DNA of 64,000 nt from Closterium sp. Naga37s-1 (GCA_947471745.1 CANJKZ010000170.1:2754501-2818500); one strand, 5' to 3'. Shown: positions 1 through 11,908, counted from the first letter of the stretch. A program made the numbers and translations. Notes: generated from the letters alone by a model not told the origin.

Positions 1-1154
1 GTTGGCAGCTGTTTTAGAGGAGATGGGATTCAGGACCAGCAGCTGTGATGAGAGCCTCTTTCTCAAAGGGGAGGGGGAGAAGCTGGTGCTGTTTCTAGTC
101 TATGTGGACGATATTTTTCTTTTTAGCAGCAGCATGAAGGAGATCCAGAAGGTGCAGCAGCAGCTGATGGAGAACTTCAAGTGCAAGAACCTTGGGGAGG
201 TAAAGTACTATCTCGGGATGCATGTGGAGAGGGATCTGGATCACAGGTGGTTGAAGCTGCACCTAGAGAAGTTCATCAAGGAGCTGGGGGAGAAGTACGG
301 GATTGAGAATGAGCGCAAAGTTGCAACTCCCCTGCCAGCAGAATTCAAGCTTGTGAAAGCTGCAGAGGATGAAGGGGTTGAAGCCGAGGAGCAGCAGCAA
401 TTTCAGTCCTTGGTGGGCAGCCTCTTGTATGCAGCAGTTCATACAAGGCCTGACATCTCTTTCTCGGTTGGGCAGCTGGCTAGGGTGGTGCAGAATCCAT
501 CAGAGGAGCAGGTGGATGCAGCTGAGCGTGTGGTGAAGTATCTGAACTCTCACCCAAGCATTGGAGTTCAATACTCCGCATCTGCACAGGTGAAGCAGAA
601 AGGGGTTGAGGTTCTGAAAGAGAAGGGGGAGAGGCTTGGAGAAGGCAAGCTCTTTCTCACTTGCTTTACCGATGCTACGTGGGCCTCTGAGAAGGAGGAT
701 TCCTCATCTGTGGGAGGACATCTGTGTAGTTGGGGGAGGACCTGTTAGTTGGAGGTCAAAGAAACAGACGGAGACGGCACTCTCTATTGTGGAATCAGAG
801 TACATGGCGATGTTCCATGGGGTGAAGGAGGTGATTTGGCTGAGGAGGTTGTTAGACGAGATTGGCCAGGAGCAGAAGGTTGCTTCGCCGCTGTTCTGTG
901 ATAGCAAAGGGGCTCTTGGGATGGCCAGGAACACTGTGCTTCATGGGCTCAATAAGCACATGCGTATCAAGTGGCACTGGCTGCGTAAGGAGGTGAAGAG
1001 GGGGACGTTGAATCCGATCTACATCGAGACTCACCAGCAGCCAGCAGACTTCCTCACCAAGAGGCTTGCGGATGAGCCTCATTGGCATTGTGTGCGCATG
1101 AGTGGAATGAGCATGAACTGGTATGGAATGATGGGGATGCAGCCGGCAGGCTGA
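1..1154 (+). pseudogene. Copia-A pol fragment: RT C-terminal half plus RNase H
   Basis: Open at the window edge. The first frame (2-748) reads the C-terminal half of a Copia reverse transcriptase, including the catalytic YVDD motif near 100-115, the Copia signature YYLGMHVERD, and the start of RNase H. A 2-bp deletion relative to sister copies near 717 moves the rest into another frame (about 700-1154), which holds the RNase H motif CDSKGALGMA, the conserved THQQPADFLTK and the C-terminus. The 3' LTR follows directly, so this is the 3' end of an element whose front lies outside the window. Not functional as read, because of the frameshift. Family assignment is secure. Confidence 0.93.
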
Positions 1155-1163
1155 GGGGGAGTG
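1151..1163 (+). promoter_or_regulatory. Copia-A polypurine tract
   Basis: CTGAGGGGGAGTG lies directly before the LTR start. The same tract precedes the LTR at 10362 and 15911 and, on the minus strand, at 48308. By position and composition it is the primer for plus-strand DNA synthesis. Confidence 0.85.
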
Positions 1164-2206
1164 TGTTGGGTGCAAATTCACATTGCACGACATCCTGCCG
1201 TCTGTTTGTACGAGTATGCGTGTGCGAATGCATTTGGGCGTGAATGGAATGTTCGTGTGCTCGTTTGCTTTCGCAATTTTCGCTTGAAGCATTTGCAGGT
1301 ACCCGCGCATTGTGCGCTTCGGCACAACATTGTACGCGCTATGAACAGTACAAGCAGATAGGACGAGCTCGCAAAGGAACCCAAGATGGAAGCTTTGCGG
1401 TTCGGTTGAATTGATTGTGCAGATTCAGTTTTATCCAACTCGAAATTGTATTGTTTTGTTTGGTTGACTATAGTGTAGCAGGGCAGGCACTATAGGGGTA
1501 CAATTTAGGTGAAGGTTGGATGTTGTTTGTCTGTATCTGCATGCTACAGGGCCAGGGGAAACCAGCGGAACCAGCATTTGGCTGGTTGGGCAAAGACAAA
1601 AAAGGTTCTGTTTTTAGGACCTGAACCTGGTTGTTGTTTTCCCAGGTTGGAAAAACAGAACCAGAGGTTGTTTACCAACCTACCACCTGCCGTTTTATCC
1701 AGCCAGGTTGGTTCTGCTGCTTGGAATTATTTGGGATCATCCCTGGTTGTTCCCAGGTTGATTCCCAAGGTCCTTGCTAGCTAGAGCTATTTATTTCGTT
1801 TCTGGAATTTCGTTTCTACGCGGTGCGACGGCGGAATGCTACCTGAGTCAACGCTAGTACGCTAGCACTCCAACGCTAGGCAAACGCTGTCCGAGCCATA
1901 ACTTCGTAATGGCAGAACTTTTCGCGAGGCAACTTGATTCATTTTAAAGCTCTTGGAGCGAGCTTCGATATAGGAAATTCTCAGCTTAATCCGATCGACG
2001 GTCTGCACGATACGCTGCGCGACGTTCAAGGTACTCTTGCTGTTTTGACTAAGTCCCTCTTGATCCCTCTCTCTACAAACTCGGACCCGAGGATAGGGGC
2101 TGGTCTTGTACCAGGCACCCAAGGACCCTTGGAGGTGACCCCGAGGAGAGGTTTTAAGTTTGATAAAGTCTTAATAGCTTGAGTTTATTAGGCCCTTACA
2201 CCAACA
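1164..2206 (+). repeat. Copia-A LTR shared between two internal regions
   Basis: 1043 bp beginning TGTTGGGTGC and ending ACACCAACA. A polypurine tract sits on its left and a primer-binding site on its right, so it is the 3' LTR of the upstream copy and the 5' LTR of the downstream copy at once. It contains the family's block of CCAGG/AACCTGG short inverted repeats (about 1610-1760). Shorter than sisters (about 1093 bp) because roughly 50 bp around 1795 are missing. Confidence 0.93.
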
Positions 2207-2209
2207 AGC

Positions 2210-2221
2210 TGGTATCAGAGC
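2210..2221 (+). promoter_or_regulatory. Primer-binding site (initiator tRNA-Met type)
   Basis: TGGTATCAGAGC, three bases after the LTR end. This is the standard plant Copia sequence complementary to the 3' end of initiator tRNA-Met. Confidence 0.9.
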
Positions 2222-2252
2222 TGCGTTATAGCGATCCTCGATATAGGTAGCT

Positions 2253-4103
2253 ATGGCGGGCAACACCTCGACGGGAGCTGGTGAATCTTCAGCCCAAGAT
2301 CGTAGCGGCAGCCATGATTCTGGTGTTTCAGCGCCAAGGGGAGCGCGAACAAACCAGGGCTCGCTGGTCAAGGAGGTGCTGAAAAACTTCACCGTCGAGA
2401 AGTTCAATGGTGAGGGCTATGATGATTGGGCCTGGAAAATGCAATTGTATTTCCGTCAGATCGGTTTGCTGAAACTAATGATTGGAGAGGAGCCTAGACC
2501 GAGTGACCCCGCGCTGCAGGAAGATTGGGATGAGCGCTCCTCGGCTGGCTACTATTTGATGTCGCAGAGTTTGGAGCTGAACCAGCGTCACCACGTCATG
2601 CACCTGCTGCCGGAGGTTGAGTGCGGTCCGAAGGCGTGGACCGTGTTGAAGGAGCTGCACGCCCCGACCTCCGTTGTTGCAACGTTGATGCTGGAGAGGG
2701 AGCTGTCTGCGTTGCACCTGAGCGAGGGAGAGCCGGTGCAACCTGTCCTGGACAAGATGCGCGACCTCTACGCGAAGTTGGCGAAAGCGGGAATCACCTA
2801 CCCGGAGCAGACCAAGTGCCTGAAGATGCTCTCGCTGCTGCCGGAATCGTGGCTTCAATTTACGAGCGGATTGAGCCTGTCGCAGAACCAGAGCTCGTGG
2901 ACACTCGAGTGGGTGCGGACAAAGATTCTGGAGGAGGACTTCCGTCGCCGCCAACTGAGGGGTGGAGACGACGGCAGCAGCGGCTATGGGATGCAAGGGA
3001 GCCGACGTGGAAGAGGACGTGGCTTCGGTGGTGCTGGACGCGGTGCAAAGAAGGACGACGAATCCAACGACCAACAAGGAGGTACCGGTTGGGGTCGCGG
3101 TGCGAAATCTGGACGTGGGGGCAAGTCGGGTGCTGGTGGCAAAATGAAAGGGAGTTGCTGGTATTGTGAGAAGGAGGGGCACCCCTGGTTTTTGTGCTAT
3201 AAGAAACCCGATGGATGGACCCCCCAGAATCGTCACCAGGAAGGCGGCGCGCGGAGGAACCAGAAAAACGGCGCGAGCATGGTCGCCGATTCGTCTGACA
3301 ACAACCTGAAGAGCAACCGCGGTGCGGAGAAGAAAAAGGAGCGCACCGCGGGCCAGTTCTTCCATATTGGAGAGCAGGGGGAGCAGGGGGAGCAAGGAGA
3401 CGCCTCTGCCAAGGTTGGAGCAGAGCTGCACCCCCTGGACTATTGGGTGTTGGACACGGGCGCTGCTTGGACGATGACGCCGCGCAAGGACCTGCTGGAC
3501 CACGTACGCGCTGCACCGATCAACGAGGTGTGCTCCGCCTCTAGACACGCGCTGAAGGTGGCTGGTGCGGGACGAGCTGCATTTAAGGGAGCGGATGGCA
3601 AGCCGGTGGTGCTGCACGACGTTCTCCTCGTTCCTGAACTCAAGGCCAACCTTATCTCCCTCCGTAAGCTTGGCAAGGCTGGGGTGAGCACTAGCACGGA
3701 TGGGGCACGCACTTACAAGGGGCAGCTGGGCAATCGGGTGCTTTGGGATCTGCACGAGAGCACGGACGTGTACAGATTCATGTGGCAGCTGCCGGCGTTG
3801 GCGTGGCATGGTGGGGGGCAGGCTGGAGGGGTCTGCATCCCAGGGGGAGTGCAATGCCGTTGGAGGGGTTGGTGTGAAAGTGTCGGCCAGATCTGGGGAG
3901 ACGGATTGGGCAACGGCACACCGACGCTTGGGGCATGTGGCAATGCCCTTGTTGAAGCAGTTGGAGAAAGATGGAGCCGTTAAAGGTCTGAAGCTGAACG
4001 GACAGCCACCTGATGAGAATTGTGAAATCTGTTAGCTCTCAAAGTTTACCCGTTTCCCCTTCCATAGTGTGGCTGGCAGGAGCAAGAAGCCGTTGGAGCT
4101 GGT
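2253..4103 (+). pseudogene. Copia-A gag-protease-integrase N-terminus, broken
   Basis: Starts with the family's conserved MAGNTSTG 47 bp after the LTR. Order: UBN2-type Gag (about 2370-2960), Gly/Arg-rich linker, CCHC knuckle CWYCEKEGHPWFLC (about 3155-3200), aspartic protease DTGAAW (about 3450), then the GAG-pre-integrase zinc region in another frame (about 3700-4035). The frame change comes from a 2-bp loss in a GGAGAGG run near 3830; the copy at 47215-54066 shares it. A TTG to TAG stop lies near 4033. Homology stops at 4103 in the integrase zinc region, where a minus-strand copy begins. Confidence 0.92.
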
Positions 4104-4104
4104 T

Positions 4105-4450
4105 TACCCTTGTCATCGGTCTTGATCCTTAGCACCCACTTGCACTGTACGGCTTTCTTCCCCTCAGGCAGCACCATCAGCTCCCATGTCCCATTCTCTA
4201 GCAGGCTCTGGTACTCAGCATCCCTGGAAACCAGCCACTTCTCCCTATCTGGTCCAGCTAATGCCTCCTCCATGCTAGCTGGTTCCTCTGGTGCAGGGGC
4301 AAGAAAACAGTAGGCAGGTTCATCCTCCTCATCCGGATCATAGCCATGCGGTAGAATCAGCAATGCCTCCTCTGTCCCAAGCTGCTGCTCTGCTACATCA
4401 GCTCCTGCAGTTAGCTTCTTAGTAGCCATACGGGTACGTCCTGGCCTGGA
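4105..4450 (-). pseudogene. Copia-A integrase-RT linker, minus strand, left part
   Basis: Reverse-strand family sequence: the linker with its PHGYDPDEEDEPAYCF acidic stretch and the start of RT (CKWVLRIKTDDKG). It continues 5551-8351 across the solo LTR. The copy ends at 4105 inside the RT N-terminus, so the rest of RT, RNase H and the 3' LTR are missing. Confidence 0.9.
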
Positions 4451-5545
4451 TGTTGGGTGCAAATTCACATTGCACGACATCCTGCCGTCTGTTTGTATGT
4501 GTATGCGTGTGCGAATGCATTTGGGTGTGAATGGAATGTTCGTGTGTTTGTTTGCTTTTGCAATTTTTGCTTGAAGCATTTGCAGGTACTCGCGCATTAT
4601 GCGCTTCGGCACAACATTGTACGCGCTATGAACAGTACAAGCAGAAAGGACGAGCTCGCAAAGGAACCCAAGATGGAAGCTTTGCGGTTCGGTTGAATTG
4701 ATCGTGCAGATTCAGTTTTATCCAACTCGAAATTGTACTGTTTTGTTTGGTTGACTATAGTGTAGCAGGGCAGGCACTATAGGGGTACAATTTAGGTGAA
4801 GGTTGGATGTTGTTTGTCTATATCTGCTTGCTACAGGGCCAGGGGAAACCAGCGGAACCAGCATTTGGCTGGTTGGGCAAAGACAAAACAGGTTCTGTTT
4901 TTAGGACCTGAACCTGGTTGTTGTTTTCCCAGGTTGGAAAAACAGAACCAGAGGTTGTTTACCAACCTACCACCTGCTGTTTTGTCCAGCCAGGTTGGTT
5001 CTGTTGCTTGGAATTATTTGGGATCATCCCTAGTTGTTCCCAGGTTTATTCCCAAGGTCCTTGCTAGCTAGAACTATATATATTCCTTCTCTGTTTGTAC
5101 CTGAATATAGTTAATTTGATTCAAGCGAATTCCTCCCTTCGTGGAATTTCGTTTCTACGCGGTGCGACGGCGGAATGCTACCCGAGTCAACGCTAGTACG
5201 CTAGCACTCCAACGCTAGGCAAACGCTGTCCGAGCCATAACTTCGTAATGGCAGAACTTTTCGCGAGGCAACTTGGCTTATTTTAAAGCTCTTGGAGTGA
5301 GCTTCGATATAGGAAATTCTCAGCTTAATCCGGTCGACGGTCTGCACGATACGCTGCGCGACGTTCAAGGTACTCTTGTTATTTTGACTAAGTCATTCTT
5401 GATCCCTCTCTCTACAAACTCGGACCCGAGGATAGGGGCTGGTCTTGTACCAGGCACCCAAGGATCCTTGGAGGTGACCCCGAGGAGAGGTTTTAAGTTT
5501 GATAAAGTCTTAATAGCTTGAGTTTGTTAGGCCCTTACACCAACA
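4451..5545 (+). mobile_element. Copia-A solo LTR with CTGGA target duplication
   Basis: Complete 1095-bp LTR, TG...CA, in plus orientation inside a minus-strand Copia-A copy. CTGGA occurs at 4446-4450 and again at 5546-5550; uninterrupted copies have a single CTGGAGACGGG here. This is a true insertion later reduced to a solo LTR by LTR-LTR recombination. A TATA-like run (ACTATATATATTCC) lies near 5073-5086. Confidence 0.96.
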
Positions 5546-5550
5546 CTGGA

Positions 5551-8351
5551 GACGGGTGTCTCCCATCCCTTCATAACGATACCCTTCGGCTTCTTAGTTT
5601 TCCCCTGCTGCTGCTCTCCCCCCTCGGATCCAGCAGCTCCACTAGTGCTAGTCTCCACATCATTTTCTCCACCAACAGGTGCCTCCTGTACCTTCTCACC
5701 AGCACCACCCTCTGCAGCTGCCTCCTCTCCCTCCTCCCACACACTAGGAGTCAGGTCCAGCTGCATGGTGATCTGCTCCATCTGCTGGGACACCCTGGCC
5801 TCCGGCTGTTTCTCCCAGCTCCCATACATCATGCCCTCAACAAACTTCACATCCCTGCTGTCAAACAACACACCCTTGGAAGGTTCCCACAACAGCCATC
5901 CCTTGCTTTCAGCAGCCAGCCCCAAATGCACACACCAGATTGCACTCGCCCCCAACTTACTGCGGTAGGTCTTGGGGACGTGGGCGACTGCCATGCAACC
6001 GAACACCCTCAGCATGTCCACCGGCGGCTTCCTCCCAAGCCACCTCTCCAACGGCACCCACGAGTCATCCCCAACCTTTGTGAGTACCCTGTTCCTAGCG
6101 ACGGTAGCGTGCCGAACAGCATGGGGCCACATCAAGTTGCCCAGCCCAGATTCTATGAGCAGCGCCCTAGCTGTCTCCAGAATTGTCCGGTTCGCCCGTT
6201 CTGCTACACTGTTAGACTGTGGGGTGTAAGCCGTGGTCAGCTCCCTCTGGATGCCCTGCTTCTTGAGCCAGGCCGTCATCTCAGCTCCAAGGAACTCACC
6301 ACCCCGATCTGTCCTAATCCGCTTCACCACACACTCCGCTTGCTTCTCCACGAATGGCAGCCAATCTTCCCGTATCGTAGAGGCGGCATGGTCCTTCTGC
6401 TTCAGCGGATATGCCCACATAAGCCTGCTCCAATCATCCACTATGGTCAGAAAGTACCGCTCCCCCTTGTGCCCCTGAACCAGCAGCGGCCCCACCAAGT
6501 CCATGTGGACCAGCTCCAACGGCTTCTTGCTCCTGCCAGCCACACTATGGAAGGGGAAACGGGTAAACTTTGAGAGCAAACAGATTTCACAATTTTCATC
6601 AGGTGGCTGTCCGTTCAGCTTCAGACCCTTAACGGCTCCATCTTTCTCCAACTGCTTCAACAAGGGCATTGCCACATGCCCCAAGCGTCGGTGTGCCGTT
6701 GCCCAATCTGTCTCCCCAGATCTGGCCGACACTTTCACACCAACCCCTCCAACGGCATTGCACTCCCCCTGGGATGCAGACCCCTCTCCAGCCTGCCCCC
6801 CACCATGCCACGCCAACGCCGGCAGCTGCCACATGGATCTGTACACGTCCGTGCTCTCGTGCAGATCCCAAAGCACCCGATTGCCCAGCTGCCCCTTGTA
6901 AGTGCGTGCCCCATCCGTGCTAGTGCTCACCCCAGCCTTGCCAAGCTTACGGAGGGAGATGAGGTTGGCCTTGAGTTCAGGAACGAGAAGAATGTCGTGC
7001 AGCACCACCGGCTTGACATCCGCTCCCTTAAACGCAGCCAGCCACCTTCAGCGCGTGTCCAGAGGCGGAGCACACCTCGTTGATCGGTGCAGCGCGTACG
7101 TGGTCCAGCAGGTCCTTGCGCGGTGTCATCGTCCAAGCAGCGCCCGTGTCCAACATCCAATAATCCAGGGGGTGCAGCTCTGCTCCAACCTTGGCAGAGG
7201 CGTCTCCTTGCTCCCCCTGCTCCCCCTGCTCTCCAATATGGAAGAACTGGCCAGCGGTGCGCTCCTTCTTCTTTTCCGCACCGCCGTTGCTCTTCGGGTT
7301 GTTGTCGGACGAATCGGCGACCATGCTTGCGCCGTTTTTCTGGTTCCTCCGCGCGCCGCCATCCTGGTGACGATTCTGGGTGGTCCATCCATCGGGTTTC
7401 TTATAGCACAAAAACCAGGGGTGCCCCTCCTTCTCACAGTACCAGCAACTCCCTTTCATTTTGCCACCAGCACCCGACTTGCCCCCACGTCCAGATTTCG
7501 CACCGCGACCCCAACCGGTACCTCCTTGTTGGTCGTTGGATTCGTCGTCCTTCTTTGCACCGCGTCCAGCACCACCGAAGCCACGTCCTCTTCAACGTCG
7601 GCTCCCTTGCATCCCATAGCCGCTGCTGCCGTCGTCTCCACCCCTCAGTTGGCAGCGACGGAAGTCCTCCTCCAGAATCTTTGTCCGTACCCACTCGAGT
7701 GTCCACGAGCTCTGGTTCTGCGGCAGGCTCAATCCGCTCGTGAATTGAAGCCACGATTCCGGCAGCAGCGAGAGCATCTTCAGGCACTTGGTCTGCTCCG
7801 GGTAGGTGATTCCCGCGGTCGCCAACTTCGCGTAGAGGTCGCGCAATTTGTCCAGGACAGGTTGCACCGGCTCTCCCTCGCTCAGGCGCAACGCGGACAG
7901 CTCCCTCTCCAGCATCAACGTTGCAACAACGGAGGTCGGGGCGTGCAGCTCCTTCAACACGGTCCACGCCTTCGGACCGCACTCAACCTCCGGCAGCAGG
8001 TGCATGACGTGGTGACGCTGGTTCAGCTCCAAATTTATGCGACATCAAATAGTAGCCAGCCGAGGAGCGCTCATCCCAATCTTCCTGCAGCGCGGGGTCA
8101 CTCGGTCTAGGCTCCTCCCTAATAATTAGTTTCAGCAAACCGATCTGATGGATATACAATTGCATTTTCCAGGCCCAATCATCATAGCCCTCACCATTGA
8201 ACTTCTCGACGGTGAAGTTTTTCAGCACCTCCTTGACCAGCGAGCCCTGGTTTGTTCGCGCTCCCGTTGGCGCTGAAACACCAGAATCTTGGCTGCCGCT
8301 ACGATCTTGGGCTGAAGATTCACCAGCTCCCGTCGAGGTGTTGCCCGCCAT
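5551..8351 (-). pseudogene. Copia-A gag-protease-integrase, minus strand
   Basis: Reads from MAGNTSTG at 8351 down. Gag is about 8351-7500, the CCHC knuckle near 7415-7460, protease DTGAAW near 7135. The integrase frame (7008-5527) has the H/C zinc region, DLVGPLLVQGHKG, the DRGGEFLG aspartate motif near 6290 and the GKP-like C-terminal region (LGRKPPVDMLRVFGC). Three frames are needed: a frame break lies near 8030 in gag, and a short deletion near 7035 removes part of the protease C-terminus. 5' half of the minus-strand element that continues at 4450-4105. The solo LTR sits in its integrase-RT linker. Confidence 0.92.
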
Positions 8352-8382
8352 AGCTACCTATATCGAGGATCACTATAACGCA

Positions 8383-8394
8383 GCTCTGATACCA
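8383..8394 (-). promoter_or_regulatory. Primer-binding site of minus-strand Copia-A
   Basis: Plus-strand GCTCTGATACCA, the reverse complement of TGGTATCAGAGC, three bases from the LTR boundary. Same arrangement as at 2210. Confidence 0.9.
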
Positions 8395-8397
8395 GCT

Positions 8398-9448
8398 TGT
8401 TGGTGTAAGGGCCTAATAAACTCAAGCTATTAAGACTTTATCAAACTTAAAACCTCTCCTCGGGGTCACCTCCAAGGGTCCTTGCGTGCCTGGTACAAGA
8501 CCAGCCCCTATCCTCGGGTCCGAGTTTGTAGAGAGAGGGATCAAGAGGGACTTAAGCAAGAGTACCTTGAACGTCGCGCAGCGTATCGTGCAGACCGTCG
8601 ATCGGATTAATTTGAGAATTTCCTATATTGAAGCTCGCTCCAAGAGCTTTAAAATGAACCAAGTTGCCTCGTGAAAAGTTCTGCCATTACGAAGTTATGG
8701 TTCGGACAGCGTTTGCCTAGCATTGGAGTGCTAGCGTACTAGCGTTGACTCGGGTAGCATTCCGCCGTCGCACCGCGTAGAAACGAAATTCCAGCAAGGA
8801 AGGAATTCGCTTGAATAGATTTCACTATATTCTGGTACAAACAGAGAAGGAATAAATAGCTCTAGCAAGCAAGGACTTTGGGAATCAACCTGGGAACAAC
8901 CAGGGATGATCCCAAATAATTCCAAGCAGCAGAACCAACCTGGCTGGACAAAACAGCAGGTGGTAGGTTGGTAAACAACCTCTGGTTCTGTTTTTCCAAC
9001 CTGGGAAAACAACAACCAGGTTCAGGTCCTAAAAACAGAACCTGTTTTGTCTTTGCCCAACCAGCCAAATGCTGGTTCCGCTGGTTTCCCCTGGCCCTGT
9101 AGCATGCAGATACAGACAAACAACATCCAACCTTCTCCTAAATTGTACCCTTATAGTGCCTGCCCTGCTACACTATAGTCAACCAAACAAAACAGTACAA
9201 TTTCGAGTTGGATAGAACTGAATCTGCACAATCAATTCAACCGAACCGCAAAGCTTCCATCTTGGGTTCCTTTGCGAGCTCGTCCTTTCTGCTTGTACTG
9301 TTCATTGCGCGTACAATGTTGTGCCAAAGCGAAAATTGCGAAAGCAAACAAACACACGAACATTCCATTTACACCCAAATGCATTCGCACACGCATACTC
9401 GTACAAACAGACGGCACGATGTCGTGTAATGTGAATTGGCACCCAACA
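8398..9448 (-). repeat. Copia-A 5' LTR of the minus-strand copy
   Basis: 1051 bp, TGTTGGTGTAAGG at the left and GCACCCAACA at the right (reverse orientation). Its outer edge directly abuts plus-strand RT sequence (GAAGCTGCACC), so it marks the right border of the minus-strand insertion into the plus-strand element. Confidence 0.93.
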
Positions 9449-10319
9449 GAAGCTGCACCAGGAGAAGTTCATCAAGGAGCTGGGGGAGAAGTATGGGATT
9501 GAGAATGAGCGCAAAGTTGCAACTCCCCTGCCAGCAGAATTCAAGCTTGTGAAAGCTGCAAAGGATGAAGGGGTTGAAGCCGAGGAGCAGCAGCAATTTC
9601 AGTCCTTGGTGGGCAGCCTCTTGTATGCAGCAGTTCACACAAGGCCTGACATCTCTTTCTCGGTTGGGCAGCTGGCTAGGGTGGTGCAGAATCCATCAGA
9701 GGAGCAGGGGGATGCAGCTGAGCGTGTGGTGAAGTATCTGAACTCTCACCCAAGCATTGGAGTTCAATACTCCGCATCTGCACAGGTGAAGCAGAAAGGG
9801 GTTGAGGTGCTGAAAGAGAAGGGGGAGAGGCTTGGAGAAGGCAAGCTCTTTCTCACTTGCTTTACCGATGCTACGTGGGCCTCTGAGAAGGAGGATTCCT
9901 CATCTGTGGGAGGATACATTTGTGTAGTTGGGGGAGGACCTGTTAGTTGGTGGTCAAAGAAGCAGACGGAGACGGCACTCTCTTCTGTGGAATCAGAGTA
10001 CATGGCGATGTTCCATGGGGTGACGGAGGTGATTTGGCTGAGGAGGTTGTTAGAGGAGATTAGCCAGGAGCAGAAGGTTGCTACGCCGCTGTTCTGTGAT
10101 AGCAAGGGGGCTCTTGGGATGGCCAGGAATGCTGTGCTTCATGGGCTCAATAAGCATATGCGTATCAAGTGGCACTGGCTGCGTAAGGAGGTGAAGAGGG
10201 GGACTGTGAATCCGATGTACATCAAGACTCACCAGCAGCCAGCAGACTTCCTCACCAAGAGGCTTGCGGATAAGCCTCATTGGCGTTGTGTGCGCATGAG
10301 TGGAATGAGCATGAACTAG
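9449..10319 (+). pseudogene. Copia-A RT C-terminus and RNase H, 3' part of the invaded element
   Basis: Resumes plus-strand family sequence at the RT segment LHQEKFIKELGEKYG (frame change near 9500-9549), then an open frame from 9549 to 10319 through RNase H (CDSKGALGMA, THQQPADFLTK) to the stop. It pairs with the gag-integrase part at 2253-4103. The missing middle (rest of integrase, linker, most of RT) fits one deletion between the plus copy at 4103 and the nested minus copy at 4105. Confidence 0.9.
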
Positions 10320-10361
10320 TATGGAATGATGGGGATGCAGCCGGCAGGCTGAGGGGGAGTG

Positions 10362-11454
10362 TGTTGGGTGCAAATTCACATTGCACGACATCCTGCCGTC
10401 TGTTTGTACGAGTATGCGTGTGCGAATGTATTTGGGTGTGAATGGAATGTTCGTGTGTTTTTTTGCTTTCGCAGTTTTCGCTTGATGCATTTGCAGGTAC
10501 TCGTGCAATGTGCGCTTCGGCACAACATTGTACGCGCTATGAACAGTACAAGCAGAAAGGACGAGCTCACAAAGGAACCCAAGATGGAAGCTTTGCGGTT
10601 CGGTTGAATTGATTTTGCAGATTCAGTTCTATCCAACTCGAAATTGTACTGTTTTGTTTGGTTGACTATAGTGTAGCAGGGCAGGCACTATAGAGGTACA
10701 ATATAGGTGAAGGTTGGATGTTGTTTGTCTGTATCTGCATGCTACAGGGCCAGGGGAAACCAGCGGAACCAGCATTTGGCTGGTTGGGCAAAGACAAAAC
10801 AGGTTCTGTTTTTAGGACCTGAACCTGATTGTTGTTTTCCCAGGTTGGAAAAACAGAACCAGAGGTTGTTTACCAACCTACCACCTGCTGTTTTGTCCAG
10901 CCAGGTTGGTTATGCTGCTTGGAATTATTTGGGATCATCCCTGGTTGTTCCCAGGTTGATTCCCAAGGTCCTTGCTAGCTAGAGCTATCTATTCCTTTTC
11001 TGTTTGTACCTGCATATAGTGAAATTGATTCAAGCGAATTCCTTCCTTGCTGGAATTTCGTTTCTACGCGGTGCGACGGCGGAATGCTACCTGAGTCAAC
11101 GCTAGTACGCTAGCACTCCAACGCTAGGCAAACGCTGTCCGAGCCATAACTTCGTAATGGCAGAACTTTTCGCGAGGCAACTTGGTTCGTTTTGAAGATC
11201 TTGGAGCGAGCTTCGATATAGGAAATTCTCAGCTTAATCCGATCGACGGTCTGTACGATACGCTGCGCGACGTTCAAGGTACTCTTGCTGTTTTGACTAA
11301 GTTCCTCTTGATCCCTCTCTCTACAAACTCGGACCCGAGGATAGGGGCTGGTCTTGTACCAGGCACCCAAAGACCCTTGGAGGTGACCGCGAGGAGAGGT
11401 TTTAAGTTTGATAAAGTCTTAATAGCTTGAGTTTGTTAGGCCCTTACACCAACA
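10362..11454 (+). repeat. Copia-A 3' LTR
   Basis: 1093 bp, TGTTGGGTGC...ACCAACA, after the usual polypurine tract. The flank GTAAG (11455-11459) should be the target duplication; its partner would lie upstream of the window if 1-11454 is one tandem LTR-internal-LTR-internal-LTR array. Confidence 0.93.
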
Positions 11455-11908
11455 GTAAGCAGCAGACACCATCTGTACCGTTGAGCTCCTGGACCCTCTC
11501 CACTGTGAGGTTCAACTTGGAGATGTTATTCTGACGCTCGGTGACGAAATCGTTGTGGTTATGCACCGAATCCAACCCCCCACAGAGCGAGCACTTCAAG
11601 GAGGGGTACTGCACCATGATTTTTTCGCCAGGCGCCACCGAATTCTCGAAAAAATGCAGCCAACGGAACTTGTCATTCTCATGTGCGACCACCAGACCCT
11701 TCTCCCGATCCGTATCCAAGCCCGAAACTAAGTGCACCGCGCGGTGGAAGCAGAAGCCGGCCTTGAAGGCCGGACATTTGCAGATCTTCAGCGGAGAGAC
11801 AGCAAGTGCCTCATGGAGCATTTCTGGGGAGCTCTCCGCAGCAACACCAAGGAACAACACTTCAATAACCGACGGGTTAGTCATCTTCCTCTTAACGGAC
11901 CTCGGATC
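11455..11908 (-). pseudogene. Unrecognised ORF Y, C-terminal part
   Basis: Reverse-strand open frame whose left side is cut off by the Copia-A LTR ending at 11454. It contains a possible Cys/His zinc site: KICKC, CFHRAVH, then CSLCGGLDSVHNH. Removing the Copia element at 11909-16999 together with one GGATC copy joins it in the same frame to the part at 17000-17727, with a single TAA near the junction. I do not recognise the family. It could be an ORF of another element or a host gene. Confidence 0.6.

Noticed and set aside
852..1325. Reverse-strand frame of 157 codons, and its counterparts in every Copia-A 3' end
   Set aside because: It is the antisense shadow of RNase H and the LTR start; it recurs only because the element does.
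1509..1784. 91-codon frame repeated in every LTR (starts MKVGCCLSVSACYRA)
   Set aside because: Lies in the U3-like part of the LTR, over the repeated CCAGG block, with no domain; conserved because LTRs are near-identical, with no separate sign of coding.
2475..3854. 459-codon reverse-strand frame over gag
   Set aside because: Mirror of the GC-rich gag-protease coding strand, which has recognised domains; the reverse frame has none.
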